Shown: positions 35,177-44,209 of the stretch, in pieces
Position numbering within the stretch: position 1 is the first letter of the stretch
Layout of the letters: each line of letters starts with the position of its first letter
Source: Thiocapsa roseilacustris
GTDB lineage: Bacteria; Pseudomonadota; Gammaproteobacteria; Chromatiales; Chromatiaceae
Reading direction: 5' to 3'
Length of the DNA: 64,000 bases
Assembly: GCF_041903755.1 (NCBI RefSeq)
Contig: NZ_JBBWVE010000001.1
Span: 186,001-250,000, forward strand
Program-made: the position numbers and the translations under genes
The notes under the pieces: model-generated
What the model saw: the letters and a program-made list of their open reading frames with translations, nothing else
What the model was told of the DNA's origin: nothing
The model's database searches: none

Positions 35177-36727
35177 TCAGACGTCGCCGGTCTGCGGATG
35201 GGCGCGCTGGGCAGGCTGGAGGATCTTGTTGCAGGCGTTGATGTAGGCCTTGGCCGAGGCGATCACGATGTCGGTATCCGCGCCCTGCCCGTTGACGATG
35301 CGCCCGCCGCGCTCCAGCCGGACCGTCACCTCGCCTTGGGCATCCGTGCCGCTGGTGATGGCGTTGACGGAGTAGAGCTTGAGTAGAGTTCCGCTGTCGA
35401 CAATCGACTCGATCGCCTTGAAGGTCGCGTCCACGGGTCCGCCGCCGCTGGCGGTCCCGGTCAGCTCCTCTCCGTCAAACGACAGCACCAGGTTCGCACA
35501 CGGGGTCTCGCCGGTCTCCGAGCAGACCCGCAGCGAGACCAGCTTGACCCGCTCGTTGGCCGCATCCAGGGTCGCATCCGTCACCAGCGCCTGCAGGTCT
35601 TCGTCGAAGATCTCGTGTTTCTTGTCGGCCAGATCCTTGAAGCGCGAGAAGGCCGCATTGAGCTCCTCCTCGGAGCCCATGGCGATGCCGAGCTCCTGCA
35701 GCCGCGTGCGAAAGGCGTTGCGACCCGAATGCTTGCCCATCACCATCCGATTGGCGTTCCAGCCGACGTCCTCGGCGCGCATGATCTCGTAGGTCTCGCG
35801 ATGCTTGAGCACCCCGTCCTGATGGATACCGGACTCGTGCGCGAAGGCGTTGGCGCCGACCACCGCCTTGTTCGGCTGCACCGCAAAGCCCGTGATGCCC
35901 GAGACCAAGCGCGAGCAGTTCATGATCTGGGTCGCATCGAGTCGGGTTTGACAGTCGAACAGATCCTGACGGGTGCGCACCGTCATCACGATCTCTTCGA
36001 GCGCGGCATTGCCGGCGCGCTCGCCGAGACCGTTGATGGTGCATTCCACCTGGCGGGCACCGTTGCGCACGGCGGCAAGCGAGTTGGCGACCGCAAGCCC
36101 CAGGTCGTTGTGACAATGCACCGAGAAGATCGCCTTGTCGGCGTTCGGGATCCGCTCGCGCAAGGTCCGGATCAGGCTGCCGAACTGATCGGGGATGTTG
36201 TAGCCCACGGTATCCGGGATATTGACGGTTCCGGCACCGGCATCGATGACCGCCTCGAGCACCCGACAGAGGAAGTCGATCTCGGAGCGTCCGGCGTCCT
36301 CGGGCGAGAACTCCACATCGTCGGTGTAACGCCGCGCCCGCGCGACGGCATGCACCGCTTGTGCGAGTACCTGATCCGGGGTCATGTTCAGCTTGCGCTG
36401 CATATGGATGGGAGAGGTGGCGATGAAGGTATGGATCCGCCCGGCGACCGCCCCCGCCAATGCCTCGCCGGCGCGGTCGATGTCCTTGTCCAGCGCACGC
36501 GCCAGTCCGCAGACACGGCTCTCCTTGACCGTCTCGGCCACCGCCTTGACCGCCTCGAAATCGCCCGGACTCGCGATCGGGAAGCCCGCCTCGATCACAT
36601 CGACACGCATCCGTTCCAACGCCTTCGCGATGCGGACCTTCTCGTCGCGGGTCATGGATGCGCCCGGACTCTGCTCGCCATCGCGCAGGGTCGTGTCGAA
36701 AATAATCAAGTGGTCTTTTGCGGTCAT
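35177..36727 (-). CDS. leuA: 2-isopropylmalate synthase
   Basis: First step of leucine synthesis: acetyl-CoA plus 2-oxoisovalerate to 2-isopropylmalate. 516 aa, full length. Catalytic barrel with FDTTLRDGEQSPGASMT, the metal-binding HCHND (SVHCHNDLGLAV), NGLGERAGNA and HESGIHQDG. The C-terminal regulatory domain (about 390-500) binds leucine for feedback control in the family. A TACAAT-like -10 lies at 36787-36792 on the minus strand, without a good -35. No leader peptide or attenuator was seen. Confidence 0.97.
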   Translation of the reverse strand: MTAKDHLIIFDTTLRDGEQSPGASMTRDEKVRIAKALERMRVDVIEAGFPIASPGDFEAVKAVAETVKESRVCGLARALDKDIDRAGEALAGAVAGRIHTFIATSPIHMQRKLNMTPDQVLAQAVHAVARARRYTDDVEFSPEDAGRSEIDFLCRVLEAVIDAGAGTVNIPDTVGYNIPDQFGSLIRTLRERIPNADKAIFSVHCHNDLGLAVANSLAAVRNGARQVECTINGLGERAGNAALEEIVMTVRTRQDLFDCQTRLDATQIMNCSRLVSGITGFAVQPNKAVVGANAFAHESGIHQDGVLKHRETYEIMRAEDVGWNANRMVMGKHSGRNAFRTRLQELGIAMGSEEELNAAFSRFKDLADKKHEIFDEDLQALVTDATLDAANERVKLVSLRVCSETGETPCANLVLSFDGEELTGTASGGGPVDATFKAIESIVDSGTLLKLYSVNAITSGTDAQGEVTVRLERGGRIVNGQGADTDIVIASAKAYINACNKILQPAQRAHPQTGDV

Positions 36728-36877
36728 GGGTGGTCTCTGAGTCGCGCGGCCGTCTGGTAAGGAGGGAACCTGGCCTTCGGAAGGCTATTGTAGGCGATCC
36801 GCGCGGGAGCGATGCCCCCGGATCGAAGGCGGGGCGATCTCGCGACGGATCGGACCTGTGTCGGACGATTCGGAATC

Positions 36878-36903
36878 TGTCGACTCGGGATGTCGACTCG
36901 GGA
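36878..36903. repeat. 13-bp perfect tandem duplication
   Basis: TGTCGACTCGGGA occurs twice in direct tandem, ending 2 bp before a candidate -35 of the downstream AAA ATPase gene. It could be a regulator site. The 310-bp leuA-ATPase gap (divergent genes) otherwise holds the two promoters and no gene. Confidence 0.6.
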
Positions 36904-36905
36904 TC

Positions 36906-36933
36906 TTGTGACCCGCATCGGTTCCTGTATAAG
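36906..36933 (+). promoter_or_regulatory. candidate promoter for the Ycf46-like ATPase gene
   Basis: TTGTGA (36906-36911) and TATAAG (36928-36933) are separated by 16 bp on the plus strand, about 100 bp before the ATG at 37038. Moderate match only. Confidence 0.4.
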
Positions 36934-37037
36934 CTGCCGTCGGCGGCGCTCGGAGCCGGGCCCGGAGATTACTGTCCCGAGCCCGCCGGAAACCGACAAC
37001 TCGACGCCCCACGGATCCCGAGGAGGCCATTCACGCG

Positions 37038-38633
37038 ATGATGCCGGACCTGCACGACCTGGAGATTCTATTGCGGTCGGACACCCCGATCGTGCTCATC
37101 GAGTCGATCGAGGAGCCGCGCGTCGTCGATCTGTTCGCCGGGCTTGCCGTGCGTCTCGCCGAGCCGGCCTTTCGCTGGTCGGTTACCGAAGGGCTAAGAC
37201 GCATCGAGCTCGATACCGAGCCGCAAGGTCGCCTGGCCGATCCGACCGAGGCGCTTCGCAATATCCGCTCCACACAGCAACGCGGCATCTATCTGCTGCT
37301 CGACTTTCATCCCTATCTCGACAATCCGCTGCATGTGCGCCTTCTAAAGGAGATCGCTCAAGGCTACGCGGACCTGCCCCGCACCCTGGTCCTGGTCAGT
37401 CATGCGCTCGAGGTTCCGCCCGAGTTGCACCATCTGAGCGTGCGGTTCGGCCTGCGCCTACCGGACCGCCAGCGCATCATGGGCCTGATTCGCGAAGAGG
37501 CGAAGCGCTGGCAGGATTCCTCCGGCGGGCGCAGCTTCAGGACCGGTCGCGACGCGGTGGATCAACTCGCCCGCAACCTGCTCGGGGTCACCGAGTCCGA
37601 CGCGCGCCGCCTGATCCGCAACGCCATTCGTCACGACGGCGCCATCACCCGGGAGGACGTAGAGGCGGTCAAACGCGCCAAATACGATCTGCTCAGCCCC
37701 GAGGGGGCCATCAGCTTCGAGTACGACACCCGCTCCTTCGCCGAGGTCGCCGGTCTGGGCAACCTCAAGGCCTGGATCGATCGCCGCCGCGATGCCTTCC
37801 TGGATCCCGGCCGCACCCGGGACCACCCGCGTGGCGTCTTGCTCCTGGGCGTTCAGGGCGGCGGCAAGAGTCTGGCCGCGAAGGCCGTTGCCGGCCGTTT
37901 CGGCGTGCCGCTGCTGCGCCTGGAGTTCGGTGCGCTCTACGATAAATATATCGGCGAAACCGAGAAGAACCTCCGCAAGGCATTGGCGACGGCCGATGTC
38001 ATGTCGCCCTGCGTCTTGTGGATCGACGAGATCGAAAAAGGCGTCGCAACCGGTGCGGAGGACGACGGGGTCGGCCGGCGCATCCTCGGCACCCTGCTGA
38101 CGTGGATGGCCGAGCGCAACACACGCGTCTTCCTCGCGGCGACCGCGAACGACATCTCCCGACTCCCGCCCGAGCTCATCCGCAAAGGGCGGATCGACGA
38201 GCTCTTCTTCGTGGATCTACCCGGCGCGCCCGTGCGACGCGAGATCTTCGCGATCCATCTACGCAAGCGCAGTCTCGATCCCGAACGCTTCGATCTCGCT
38301 CGCCTCGCCGACGCGAGCGACGGCTTTACCGGCGCAGGCATCGAGCAGGCCGTCGTCTCCGCACTCTATACCGACGAAACCGCCGGGGATGGTCTGACCA
38401 CGAGCAGCCTCTTGCGCGAGATCGCCGACACCCAACCCTTGTCCGTCGTCATGCACGGCCAGCTTCAAGCGCTGCGCACCTGGGCACTCGGCCGAACCGT
38501 TCAGGCGCACGCACCCGATGAGCAAGACGAACCGGCCGCCGTCGCGCTCGATGACGCCGCCGAGATTGCATTCGCAGGCATGCAAATCGCTCGCACGACC
38601 ATAGACGGGCAGCCGCCGGAGCGCCTTGATTGA
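37038..38633 (+). CDS. Ycf46-like AAA ATPase
   Basis: 531 aa. The N-terminal half (about 1-230) resembles the Ycf46 N-domain, with PIVLIESIEEPRVVDLFAGL and the helical DRQRIMGLIREEAKRW region. The AAA core has Walker A GVQGGGKSLA (about 271-280), Walker B CVLWIDEIEKG (about 325-335), the SRH sequence RIDELFFVDLP, and sensor 2. Ycf46 is known from cyanobacteria and plastids and has been tied to inorganic carbon use; that link is from memory. In this genome, of a probable autotroph, the role is unknown. It precedes cbpA on the same strand. Confidence 0.82.
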   Translation: MMPDLHDLEILLRSDTPIVLIESIEEPRVVDLFAGLAVRLAEPAFRWSVTEGLRRIELDTEPQGRLADPTEALRNIRSTQQRGIYLLLDFHPYLDNPLHVRLLKEIAQGYADLPRTLVLVSHALEVPPELHHLSVRFGLRLPDRQRIMGLIREEAKRWQDSSGGRSFRTGRDAVDQLARNLLGVTESDARRLIRNAIRHDGAITREDVEAVKRAKYDLLSPEGAISFEYDTRSFAEVAGLGNLKAWIDRRRDAFLDPGRTRDHPRGVLLLGVQGGGKSLAAKAVAGRFGVPLLRLEFGALYDKYIGETEKNLRKALATADVMSPCVLWIDEIEKGVATGAEDDGVGRRILGTLLTWMAERNTRVFLAATANDISRLPPELIRKGRIDELFFVDLPGAPVRREIFAIHLRKRSLDPERFDLARLADASDGFTGAGIEQAVVSALYTDETAGDGLTTSSLLREIADTQPLSVVMHGQLQALRTWALGRTVQAHAPDEQDEPAAVALDDAAEIAFAGMQIARTTIDGQPPERLD

Positions 38634-38740
38634 GCCCCTTCACTTGACCGCGACCCGTGCAATGACCGTCGCCAGCCCATACCTCCCCCCACAACACGAG
38701 GTTCACGAGTCCGTGTCGGCCAAACCTTCGAGGCGCTGCG

Positions 38741-39667
38741 ATGGAATACAAGGACTATTATAAATCGTTGGGCGTGGCGCGAGACGCTACCCAACCCGAG
38801 ATCAAGCGGGCCTATCGAAAGCTCGCGCGCAAATTCCACCCGGACGTCAGCAAAGAGCCCGACGCCGAGGCCAGGTTCAAAGAGATCAACGAGGCCAACG
38901 AGGTCCTGCACGACCCGGAAAAGCGGGCCGCCTACGATGCGCTCGGCAGCAGCTGGCACGCCGGCCAGGATTTCCGCCCGCCGCCCGGCGGCGTTCAACA
39001 CGACTTCCATTTCGGCGCCGACGATGCAGCCGAGTTCAGCGACTTTTTTTCCAGCATCTTCGGGCGCGAGTTTCATCAAGGAGCCCAGGGCCAACGACGG
39101 CGCCGCGGTCAGGATCAGACCGCGCGCATCGCGATCGACCTGGAGGATGCCCATCGTGGCGCGACGCGGCAGCTGCGCCTCGACATCCCCGAGGTCGGCC
39201 CGGACGGGCGCGTCACCTCGCGCACCCGCACCCTGAACGTGCGTATCCCGCCCGGCGTCACACAGGGTCGCCAGATCCGTTTGGCCGGCCAAGGAGCCCC
39301 CGGGGTCAACGGCGGTCATGCCGGCGATCTCTATCTGGAGATCGAGATCAATCCGCACCGATACTTCACCACGGACGGCAAAGACATCCACCTGCGACTG
39401 CCCATCGCGCCCTGGGAGGCCGCACTCGGCGCGTCCGTCTCGGTCCCGACACTCGGCGGAACAGTGAACCTTAAGGTCCCTCCGGGATCTCAGTCCGGGC
39501 AGCGCCTGCGCTTGAAGGGTCGGGGGCTGCCCGGCGAGCCGGCCGGGGACGAGCTGGTGATGCTTGAGATCGTCACCCCCCCCGCAACCACGGATACCGC
39601 CAAGGCGGCCTATCGCGAGATGGCCGAGCGTCTAAACTTCAATCCAAGGGCCGAGATGGGAGTCTGA
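38741..39667 (+). CDS. cbpA: DnaJ-type co-chaperone CbpA
   Basis: 308 aa class B J-protein. J domain at 1-70 (MEYKDYYKSLGV start, HPD motif in KFHPDVSKEPD), a Gly/Phe-containing linker, and two DnaJ C-terminal substrate-binding domains (VRIPPGVTQGRQIRLAGQG, VPPGSQSGQRLRLKGRG). No zinc-finger region, so not DnaJ itself. Stimulates DnaK. Followed after 3 bp by cbpM, the gene for its modulator. Confidence 0.93.
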   Translation: MEYKDYYKSLGVARDATQPEIKRAYRKLARKFHPDVSKEPDAEARFKEINEANEVLHDPEKRAAYDALGSSWHAGQDFRPPPGGVQHDFHFGADDAAEFSDFFSSIFGREFHQGAQGQRRRRGQDQTARIAIDLEDAHRGATRQLRLDIPEVGPDGRVTSRTRTLNVRIPPGVTQGRQIRLAGQGAPGVNGGHAGDLYLEIEINPHRYFTTDGKDIHLRLPIAPWEAALGASVSVPTLGGTVNLKVPPGSQSGQRLRLKGRGLPGEPAGDELVMLEIVTPPATTDTAKAAYREMAERLNFNPRAEMGV

Positions 39668-39670
39668 CCC

Positions 39671-40015
39671 ATGACGCAGACCGAGACACGCATTGAAGGG
39701 ATCGTGCTCGACGAGGGGCTGACGGTCACACTCACCGAGCTGACCCAGCTGTGCGGCTCCAGCGGCCGCGTGGTGAGGCTGATGGTCACCGAGGGGCTCC
39801 TGCGGCCCAAGGGCCAAGCCCCCGACGACTGGCGATTCGACGGCTTTGAAGTGCGTCGAGCGCGCCGAGCCGTGCGCCTGCAGCGCGACCTCGACCTCAA
39901 CCTCGCCGGCACCGCACTCGCGCTCGATCTGCTCGACGAGCTGGAAGAGCTGCGCGAACGACTCCGCGCGCTCGAGCACCAACTAGGGCAAAGGCGCACG
40001 CGCGAGCTCGGTTAA
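39671..40015 (+). CDS. cbpM: chaperone modulator CbpM
   Basis: 114 aa MerR-like helical protein that in E. coli binds the CbpA J domain and inhibits it. Features: TLTELTQLCGSSGRVVRLMVTEGLLRP (winged-helix-like start), then a helical region (LQRDLDLNLAGTALALDLLDELEELRERL). Position right after cbpA supports the call. Its TAA stop (40013-40015) is the first triplet of repeat A1. Confidence 0.88.
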   Translation: MTQTETRIEGIVLDEGLTVTLTELTQLCGSSGRVVRLMVTEGLLRPKGQAPDDWRFDGFEVRRARRAVRLQRDLDLNLAGTALALDLLDELEELRERLRALEHQLGQRRTRELG

Positions 40016-40198
40016 ACCGCGCCCGGTGCTCTATGCGACGTTGTTGGATGGGATCGGCTCCGGCCGACTTGACGACCGCCGGAGCCGGCGCGGTTTAAGA
40101 TATTAAAAAATATTGGATTTTAAATTCTAAACCGCGTCTCGCCGAGATCGAAGCCAAACGCAAGTGATCATAACGAATGTCGCTCCGGACGCGGTTTA
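40013..40198 (+). repeat. family A composite repeat (A1), two units
   Basis: 186 bp in the convergent cbpM-nadC gap. Unit alpha (40013-40097) runs from TAAACCGCGCC to GGCGCGGTTTA, with a nested CGGCTCCGG/CCGGAGCCG stem. An AT-rich linker of about 30 bp follows. Unit beta (40128-40198) runs from TAAACCGCGTC to GACGCGGTTTA. The left TAA is the cbpM stop and the right TTA is the nadC stop read on the minus strand. Long palindromes could also act as a bidirectional terminator. Confidence 0.9.
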
Positions 40199-41089
40199 GC
40201 CGACGAACCGCATCGAGAGATCGACCGCGGTCACGTCCTTCGTCAGCGCGCCGACCGAGATGCGGTCGACACCGGTTTCCGCGATGGCCCGAATGGTCGC
40301 AAGCGTGATGCCGCCCGACGCCTCAAGTCGGGCACGCCCCGCGCTCATGGCGACCGCCAGACGCAAATCCCCGAGCGCGAAGTTATCGAGCAGGATCGAC
40401 TCGGCTCCTCCGTCCAAGGCCGTCTGCAGCTCGTCGAGACTCTCGACCTCGATCTGAATCTCCACGCCGGCATCGGCCGCGACGGCCGCAGCGGCGGCGA
40501 GTGCGGACGGGATCGAGCCCGCGGCGAGGATGTGATTCTCCTTGATCAGGATCGCGTCGAACAGACCCATGCGGTGGTTGTGACAGCCCCCGCAGCGGAC
40601 CGCGTATTTCTGTTGGACGCGCAGACCGGGCAGCGTCTTGCGGGTATCCAACACCGCAACGGGCAGACCGGCGACCGCGGCGGCAAATTCAGCCGCGCGG
40701 GTCGCCGTCCCGGAGAGGGTCTGAAGATAATTCATGGCCGTGCGCTCGCCGGTCAACAGAGCGGCCGACGGGCCCTCGATCAGCGCCAGACGCTGCCCGG
40801 GGCTAACGCGACCGCCGTCGGCAATCTCCCAAAGGACCGCAACTTCGGGATCAAGCACTCGAAACACCGTCTCGAACCAGACACATCCGCAGATGACTGC
40901 AGGCTCGCGCGTGATCAACTCCGCTCGGGCGCGTCGATCGCGCGGCAGCAAGGCAGCCGTAAGATCGCCCGTACCGACATCTTCCTCGAGCGCAGCTCGG
41001 ACCTGGGCCTCGATCAGACGCGGGGCCGGAAGCTGCACCGGCCGAGCCGCACCGCGCGAGGGATTCATCTCTTGATACGATTCAGCCAT
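40196..41089 (-). CDS. nadC: nicotinate-nucleotide pyrophosphorylase (carboxylating)
   Basis: QPRTase of NAD synthesis: quinolinate plus PRPP to nicotinate mononucleotide. 297 aa, the E. coli length. Motifs: LEEDVGTGDLTAALLP, TRKTLPGLRVQQKYAVRCGGCHNHRMGL, LIKENHILAAGSI, IEVESLDEL and EASGGITLATIRAIAETGVD. The start overlaps the DUF1631 gene stop by 8 bp. The stop codon TAA (40196-40198) is the outer triplet of repeat A1. Confidence 0.97.
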   Translation of the reverse strand: MAESYQEMNPSRGAARPVQLPAPRLIEAQVRAALEEDVGTGDLTAALLPRDRRARAELITREPAVICGCVWFETVFRVLDPEVAVLWEIADGGRVSPGQRLALIEGPSAALLTGERTAMNYLQTLSGTATRAAEFAAAVAGLPVAVLDTRKTLPGLRVQQKYAVRCGGCHNHRMGLFDAILIKENHILAAGSIPSALAAAAAVAADAGVEIQIEVESLDELQTALDGGAESILLDNFALGDLRLAVAMSAGRARLEASGGITLATIRAIAETGVDRISVGALTKDVTAVDLSMRFVG

Positions 41090-43208
41090 CGGAGGGCGCC
41101 TTATGTAGACTTGTCAACATCGCGCGCAAGGCCCGATCCGTCAGCGGCATCTCACCGTTGCCCAGAATCCTGACCCGTCCGGCCGCGATCGCCTCGGCGA
41201 GACCCCGAGCGGAAAAACGCGTCGGAGACCGCCCATGTCGGTCGAAGAACAACAACTCCTCGCGCGCGGGGCTCCACGCGACCAGCTTGAGACGGACGCG
41301 CCCGACGTCCTCGCGAGCCCAATCGATCCAATCGCCGATCGCGCATCCGCACGGAACCGGGATCGGAGCCGGGACCGAGCGGCCGGCCTCGACAGCGGAG
41401 CCGCCGAGCACGGCGCAGCGCGCCGAGCCTTGAAGCACATCCAGATGCAGGGTCTGTAGCTCCCCCAGCCACCGTGCCGTCAGACGCGGATCGCAGCCGA
41501 CCTCGGAGAGCCGCCGCCGCAAGGTCTCAAGTAGGCGCGGGATCCGATTGAGCAACTGGCGACGCTCCTCGGCGGTACCTTTCGCGCTCACGCTCCAGAG
41601 CAGTCGATCGATCAACTCGAGCGCGGCTTGCCAATCCGGGCTGCCCGAGCCCCGGGAGCGATGGATCTCAAGCAAAACCAGCGACCAGCCCTCGCGCAGC
41701 AGGACCTCGACCGTGCTCGGGATCCGCGCATAGGGCGCCAGGCGATCGGCGAGTGTAGCCTCGACCATCTCGCGTGCGAGATCGGCAGGCGCGCCGGGTC
41801 GATCGGCGTCGAAGATCACCATGGCCGGGCCGGCAAGGCCAGACGACAGCCCGCCGTGCGGCACGGCGGGAGGATCCCCGGCTACGGCAACGGCTCGGGC
41901 ATCCTCTCGTGCAAGGAAGGCCCTGAAATACCGATCCATTCGGGCGAACAGTTTGGGATCCCCGTCGAAATCCAGCAACAGTCGCTCGATCACTCGCTCG
42001 ATCATGCCGTAGAGACTGTCGGCACCGCGTCCGTCGGCATCGCTCCAACCGATCGCGGCCCGGCCGATATTGTTGATCAACACTCGTGCAGGATGTGTAT
42101 CGTCGGAGAAAAAATCCTTGTCCAACAGCGCCATCTTCACGACCGGGATCTGCATCCTTGCGATCAGGACCTTGATGGCGTCGGGAATCGCACCGCCGGC
42201 CAACAGATGCTCGAAGAAGAGAAAAACCAGATCGAGCGTATCCTCGTCGCGCTCCGCCAAGGCACGTCTCGGACGATCCTCGACGCAAAGCGCCGCAGAC
42301 AGTCGGGCACGCAGAAGCGCCTCCGACGCCGGATAGCCGATCGCCGGGTCCGGAGCGACATCAAGATTGTCCAACAAGCCCAGAAGCTCGGCCGTCCCGA
42401 CCTTCACCGGAGCGCTATCGGTGCGCGGGGTGCCGCTTGGTCGTTGGCGTGCAAGCAAGCTCCGCAACGCATCGAACGGAATCGAGAGGCTGTCCGCGGG
42501 CTGGACCGGCATCTCCGGTTTGCGCTGCGTGCGGGAAGACGACGCGAGCGGCGAGGCGGCGTGCGGCCTTGCAGCAGGGATGGCGATCTCGGATGAAGCG
42601 GGCCCGAGCTGTCTCAGGCAACTACGGTAGAAATCGCCCAACTGATCCATGACATGCCGATCGAAGAGCTTGTAGACGACGAGCTTGACGGACGGCTCAA
42701 GCGGAGGAAGTGCGGTCAGGGCATCGCGAAACGCATGGCACAAGGCGGACGGACCGAACGGATTCTCCTCGAGACCGATCTCACCCCAGCCCATCACGGC
42801 GGCAAAACGCCGATCCAGCTCCATCAAATCGCTGCGATAGCGTGATTCCGCCTTCGAGACCAGGTTTTCGGTAGCCAGTATCTCCTCTAGATCGGACTCC
42901 GCGACCAAGGCCAGATCAACGAAACCCGACTCCCTGCCCCTGCCATGGACCTGCTCCGGCTCGCGATCCCGACCGACGCGATCGCCTGCCCCTTGTTCGA
43001 CGCGCCGCAAAAAATCGATCTGAAGACGTTGGCGTTGTTTGAAGAGAATCTCGCGTGCATCGAAAAAGACCCGATAGCTCACATCGTTGGTCGACTTGTC
43101 CGCGAGATCGTGCAGAGCGTCGTCGAGCTTCCCGAACAAAGCGCCCCAGAGCGACGGCAGGCGCTCGCCAAGCAGACGCGCGCTGTCGGCCATGAAGCGC
43201 CCGCGCAT
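41082..43208 (-). CDS. DUF1631 family protein
   Basis: 708 aa from ATG 43208, or 727 aa from a TTG at 43265 in the same frame. The conserved N-terminal part (LWGALFGKLDDALHDLADKS, then VFFDAREILFKQRQ) and the C-terminal part near residues 600-700 (REELLFFDRHGRSPTRFSARGLA) are typical of DUF1631 proteins. The family is cytoplasmic, mostly helical, of unknown function. It contains Ala/Pro/Ser-rich low-complexity stretches around 230-280. Overlaps nadC by 8 bp. Confidence 0.8.
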   Translation of the reverse strand: MRGRFMADSARLLGERLPSLWGALFGKLDDALHDLADKSTNDVSYRVFFDAREILFKQRQRLQIDFLRRVEQGAGDRVGRDREPEQVHGRGRESGFVDLALVAESDLEEILATENLVSKAESRYRSDLMELDRRFAAVMGWGEIGLEENPFGPSALCHAFRDALTALPPLEPSVKLVVYKLFDRHVMDQLGDFYRSCLRQLGPASSEIAIPAARPHAASPLASSSRTQRKPEMPVQPADSLSIPFDALRSLLARQRPSGTPRTDSAPVKVGTAELLGLLDNLDVAPDPAIGYPASEALLRARLSAALCVEDRPRRALAERDEDTLDLVFLFFEHLLAGGAIPDAIKVLIARMQIPVVKMALLDKDFFSDDTHPARVLINNIGRAAIGWSDADGRGADSLYGMIERVIERLLLDFDGDPKLFARMDRYFRAFLAREDARAVAVAGDPPAVPHGGLSSGLAGPAMVIFDADRPGAPADLAREMVEATLADRLAPYARIPSTVEVLLREGWSLVLLEIHRSRGSGSPDWQAALELIDRLLWSVSAKGTAEERRQLLNRIPRLLETLRRRLSEVGCDPRLTARWLGELQTLHLDVLQGSARCAVLGGSAVEAGRSVPAPIPVPCGCAIGDWIDWAREDVGRVRLKLVAWSPAREELLFFDRHGRSPTRFSARGLAEAIAAGRVRILGNGEMPLTDRALRAMLTSLHKAPSDG

Positions 43209-43439
43209 GATCAAAGCATCGCCGCCGGGACCGGATGCTGGGTGGACTCGCGGGGACTTGATCAAGTGAATCTCGACGCCGATTGCCGGTCATGTCACCA
43301 TCATGATCCGAGGCACGGGGCGGCCGGCAAACCTCGAGGAACCGATGGAATCTATTGCGATGATGGTAAGCAATGCAGGGATCGGTGTCACCTTGCATCG
43401 GCGCACTCACAGCCGGCTCATCACCGCTGCCCGCTTGCG

Positions 43440-44159
43440 ATGCGCGTCATGAATCCCGAGACCGCTACAGCAGTCGACCCCCACCCGGGCGACATCGAGC
43501 CACAGACAAGGCGCGAGACCTGCGCGCGCAGCGATCCGGACACCGATGCCCGAGCGGGAGCCGAAGTGCAGGTTGGCGACGAGGGTCGTGTCGACGCGGA
43601 CATCGACGCTGAGGGGTGGCTTGCGGGCGCGGAGCGTCGGCCCTCGCCGAGCCGGGACGCCCGCCCGCCGGGCACGGACATCGATCTGTTGGTGATCCAC
43701 AATATCAGCTTGCCGCCAGGCGACTTTTCAGGCGATTGGATCGACGATCTCTTTCTCGATCGTCTCGATCCCGCAGCACACCCCTACTTTCGCGAAATCG
43801 CAGGTCTACGCGTCTCCGCACATCTCTTGATCCGGCGTAACGGTCGGCTCCTGCAGTATGTCCCTTTTGAGCAGCGCGCCTGGCACGCGGGCGTCTCGCG
43901 GTTCGCGGGACGAGAGCGCTGCAACGATTTTTCGATCGGGATCGAGCTGGAGGGGACCGACGACATCCCGTTCACCGAGGTGCAGTACGCGCGCCTTGCC
44001 AAGTGCACAGGACAAATTCTCGACCGCTACCCCGACATCACCGAGGAACGGATCGCGGGACACGCAGAGATCGCCCCCGGTCGCAAGACGGATCCGGGGC
44101 CGGCGTTTGATTGGAGTCGCTATCGGCGATCGATTTCGCGCAGGAAACTGCGCAGTTGA
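43440..44159 (+). CDS. ampD: 1,6-anhydro-N-acetylmuramyl-L-alanine amidase
   Basis: 239 aa. The C-terminal 180 residues form an amidase_2/AmpD domain with the zinc-site motifs: LLVIHNISLPPG (first His), RAWHAGVSRFAGRERCNDFSIGIELEG, and GHAEIAPGRKTDPGPAF. It releases L-Ala from anhydroMurNAc peptides in cell-wall recycling. About 60 residues at the N-terminus before the domain (Asp/Ala-rich) are extra relative to E. coli AmpD (183 aa), so a later start is possible; ATG 43449 lies in the same frame. It converges with the lpxH-type gene. Confidence 0.9.
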   Translation: MRVMNPETATAVDPHPGDIEPQTRRETCARSDPDTDARAGAEVQVGDEGRVDADIDAEGWLAGAERRPSPSRDARPPGTDIDLLVIHNISLPPGDFSGDWIDDLFLDRLDPAAHPYFREIAGLRVSAHLLIRRNGRLLQYVPFEQRAWHAGVSRFAGRERCNDFSIGIELEGTDDIPFTEVQYARLAKCTGQILDRYPDITEERIAGHAEIAPGRKTDPGPAFDWSRYRRSISRRKLRS

Positions 44160-44209
44160 GCCGAAGCCGCCGGCCGAATGAACTGCCGACTGCCCCGCTC
44201 GACGATCCG

